Below are positions 53,041-53,636 of a stretch of DNA of 53,636 nucleotides, one piece after another (position 1 is the stretch's first letter; every line of letters starts with the position of its first letter). Both the position numbers and the translations under genes were made by a program. The notes below the pieces were generated by a model, which had not been told where the DNA came from, did no database searches, and saw nothing but the letters and a program-made list of their open reading frames with translations. Source of the stretch: Flavobacteriaceae bacterium (GTDB taxonomy: Bacteria > Bacteroidota > Bacteroidia > Flavobacteriales > Flavobacteriaceae); the NCBI GenBank assembly GCA_002702895.1, contig PACX01000024.1, positions 1-53,636 on the forward strand. The letters run 5' to 3'.

Positions 53041-53636
53041 ATGCCCTCACCAAAAAAAGATAGTAATTCCAAAAAAGCTATCAAAAAGAAATCCAAGACA
53101 AAGAAAGAAATCAAGGATACGTTAACAGTAAAGAAAGTAGTTAAAAAAGTTTCAAAACCAAAGAAACTATCAGAATCTAATGTTAAAGCTTTAGAGAATA
53201 AGAACCAGATTGTTGAAAAAACTAAAGATGTTAAAAAAACTAAATTAAAAGAGAATAAAGTAAGTAAAAAAGATTCTCAAGAAGTTTCAAATTTAGAAAA
53301 ACCATTCTATTCTGATAAATTTTTAAATGATTTTGATTGGGAAAATTTTGAGGAAGGCATAGAAAAAGTTGATGAAAAAAGTTTAGTTGAGCTAGAAAAA
53401 TTAATTGAAAAAAACTTTGTTGACACCTATAATGATAGTGTTATTGAAGGAGTCATTATTAATTTAACAGATAGAGAAGCTATTATTGATATTAATGCTA
53501 AATCAGAGGGTGTCATATCACTCAATGAATTTAGATATAATCCTGATTTAAAAGTTGGAGATAAAGTTGAAGTTTTAGTTGATATTCAAGAAGATAAAAC
53601 AGGTCAGTTAATATTATCTCACAGAAAAGCTAGAAC
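53041..53636 (+). CDS. rpsA: 30S ribosomal protein S1, 5' part with lysine-rich extension
   Basis: The ATG at 53041 opens a frame that runs to the window end (about 198 residues). From residue ~98 it matches Bacteroidota S1: FDWENFEEGIEKVDEKSLVELEKLIEKNF, then the S1 motif VIEGVIINLTDREAIIDINAKSEGVISLNEF and KTGQLILSHRKAR. Residues 1 to about 87 are almost only Lys, Ser, Asn and Glu, a basic low-complexity extension I do not recall in the usual family members, which have a short N-terminus. It follows cmk. S1 holds mRNA on the 30S subunit. Confidence 0.9.
   Translation, partial: MPSPKKDSNSKKAIKKKSKTKKEIKDTLTVKKVVKKVSKPKKLSESNVKALENKNQIVEKTKDVKKTKLKENKVSKKDSQEVSNLEKPFYSDKFLNDFDWENFEEGIEKVDEKSLVELEKLIEKNFVDTYNDSVIEGVIINLTDREAIIDINAKSEGVISLNEFRYNPDLKVGDKVEVLVDIQEDKTGQLILSHRKAR

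Overview
This window reads as chromosomal core from a streamlined, very AT-rich member of the Bacteroidota, most likely a marine member of the class Flavobacteriia. The A+T richness is judged by eye, not counted. The evidence for the lineage is: a transketolase split into two adjacent genes; a TonB-dependent receptor paired with a DUF4249-type lipoprotein; promoter elements of the Bacteroidota type (TTTG about 20 bases before TAnnTTTG) and no obvious Shine-Dalgarno sites; a zinc-site-free Tgt; the Flavobacteriia-type run dapA-bamD-rpoZ-coaBC-DUF4835-recN; and a phytoene synthase gene fitting a carotenoid-pigmented cell. I saw no prophage, insertion sequence, CRISPR array or rRNA operon.

Layout. 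1-5.7 kb: phytoene synthase (cut by the window edge), two tRNA genes (Lys, Leu), shikimate kinase, a PyrR-like phosphoribosyltransferase, an FKBP-type lipoprotein with a calcium-binding Asp-rich tail, a small outer-membrane barrel protein and the two transketolase subunits. 5.9-11.6 kb (+): tgt, an LptF/LptG permease, an EamA transporter, accA, dnaB. 11.6-22.9 kb (-): thrS-infC-rpmI-rplT, DUF6095-like, murQ, DUF4249 plus TonB receptor, icd, rplS, trmD, an HtrA protease. 23-25.5 kb (+): dapF, mltG and a lysozyme-fold protein. 25.5-27.7 kb (-): an RsmI-like methyltransferase and dnaA. 27.9-34.3 kb: thioesterase, ribD, GNAT, prmC, ligA and a 5'-nucleotidase split into two genes. 34.4-44.6 kb (+): dapA-bamD-rpoZ-coaBC-DUF4835-recN-fabI-coaE and a two-component system. 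44.6-48.3 kb: xerD, aroQ, lpd and two MsrB paralogues, one catalytically degenerate. 48.3-53.6 kb (+): an MFS transporter, lon, cmk, and rpsA cut by the right edge.

The genes are housekeeping functions: cell wall (dapA, dapF, murQ, mltG, bamD), translation (tRNAs, infC, L20, L35, L19, S1, trmD, tgt, prmC, thrS), DNA replication and repair (dnaA, dnaB, ligA, recN, xerD), lipid synthesis (accA, fabI), CoA synthesis (coaBC, coaE), the shikimate pathway (aroK, aroQ) and stress or quality control (lon, HtrA, MsrB).

The features most worth a second look are structural. All eight convergent junctions are within 8 bp, and five overlap by exactly 11 or 14 bp. infC appears to begin at an AUA codon. 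CoaBC has Asp and Ser where the E. coli enzyme has its essential Asn125 and Cys158. A MsrB paralogue has kept its zinc ligands and Cys but lost both active-site His. Ribosomal protein S1 carries a lysine-rich N-terminal extension of nearly 90 residues. A 5'-nucleotidase is split with its domain order reversed. Three DnaA-box-like repeats lie upstream of tgt. Several unexplained inverted repeats lie upstream of crtB, dnaA and lon. I do not see a clearly new multi-gene system.
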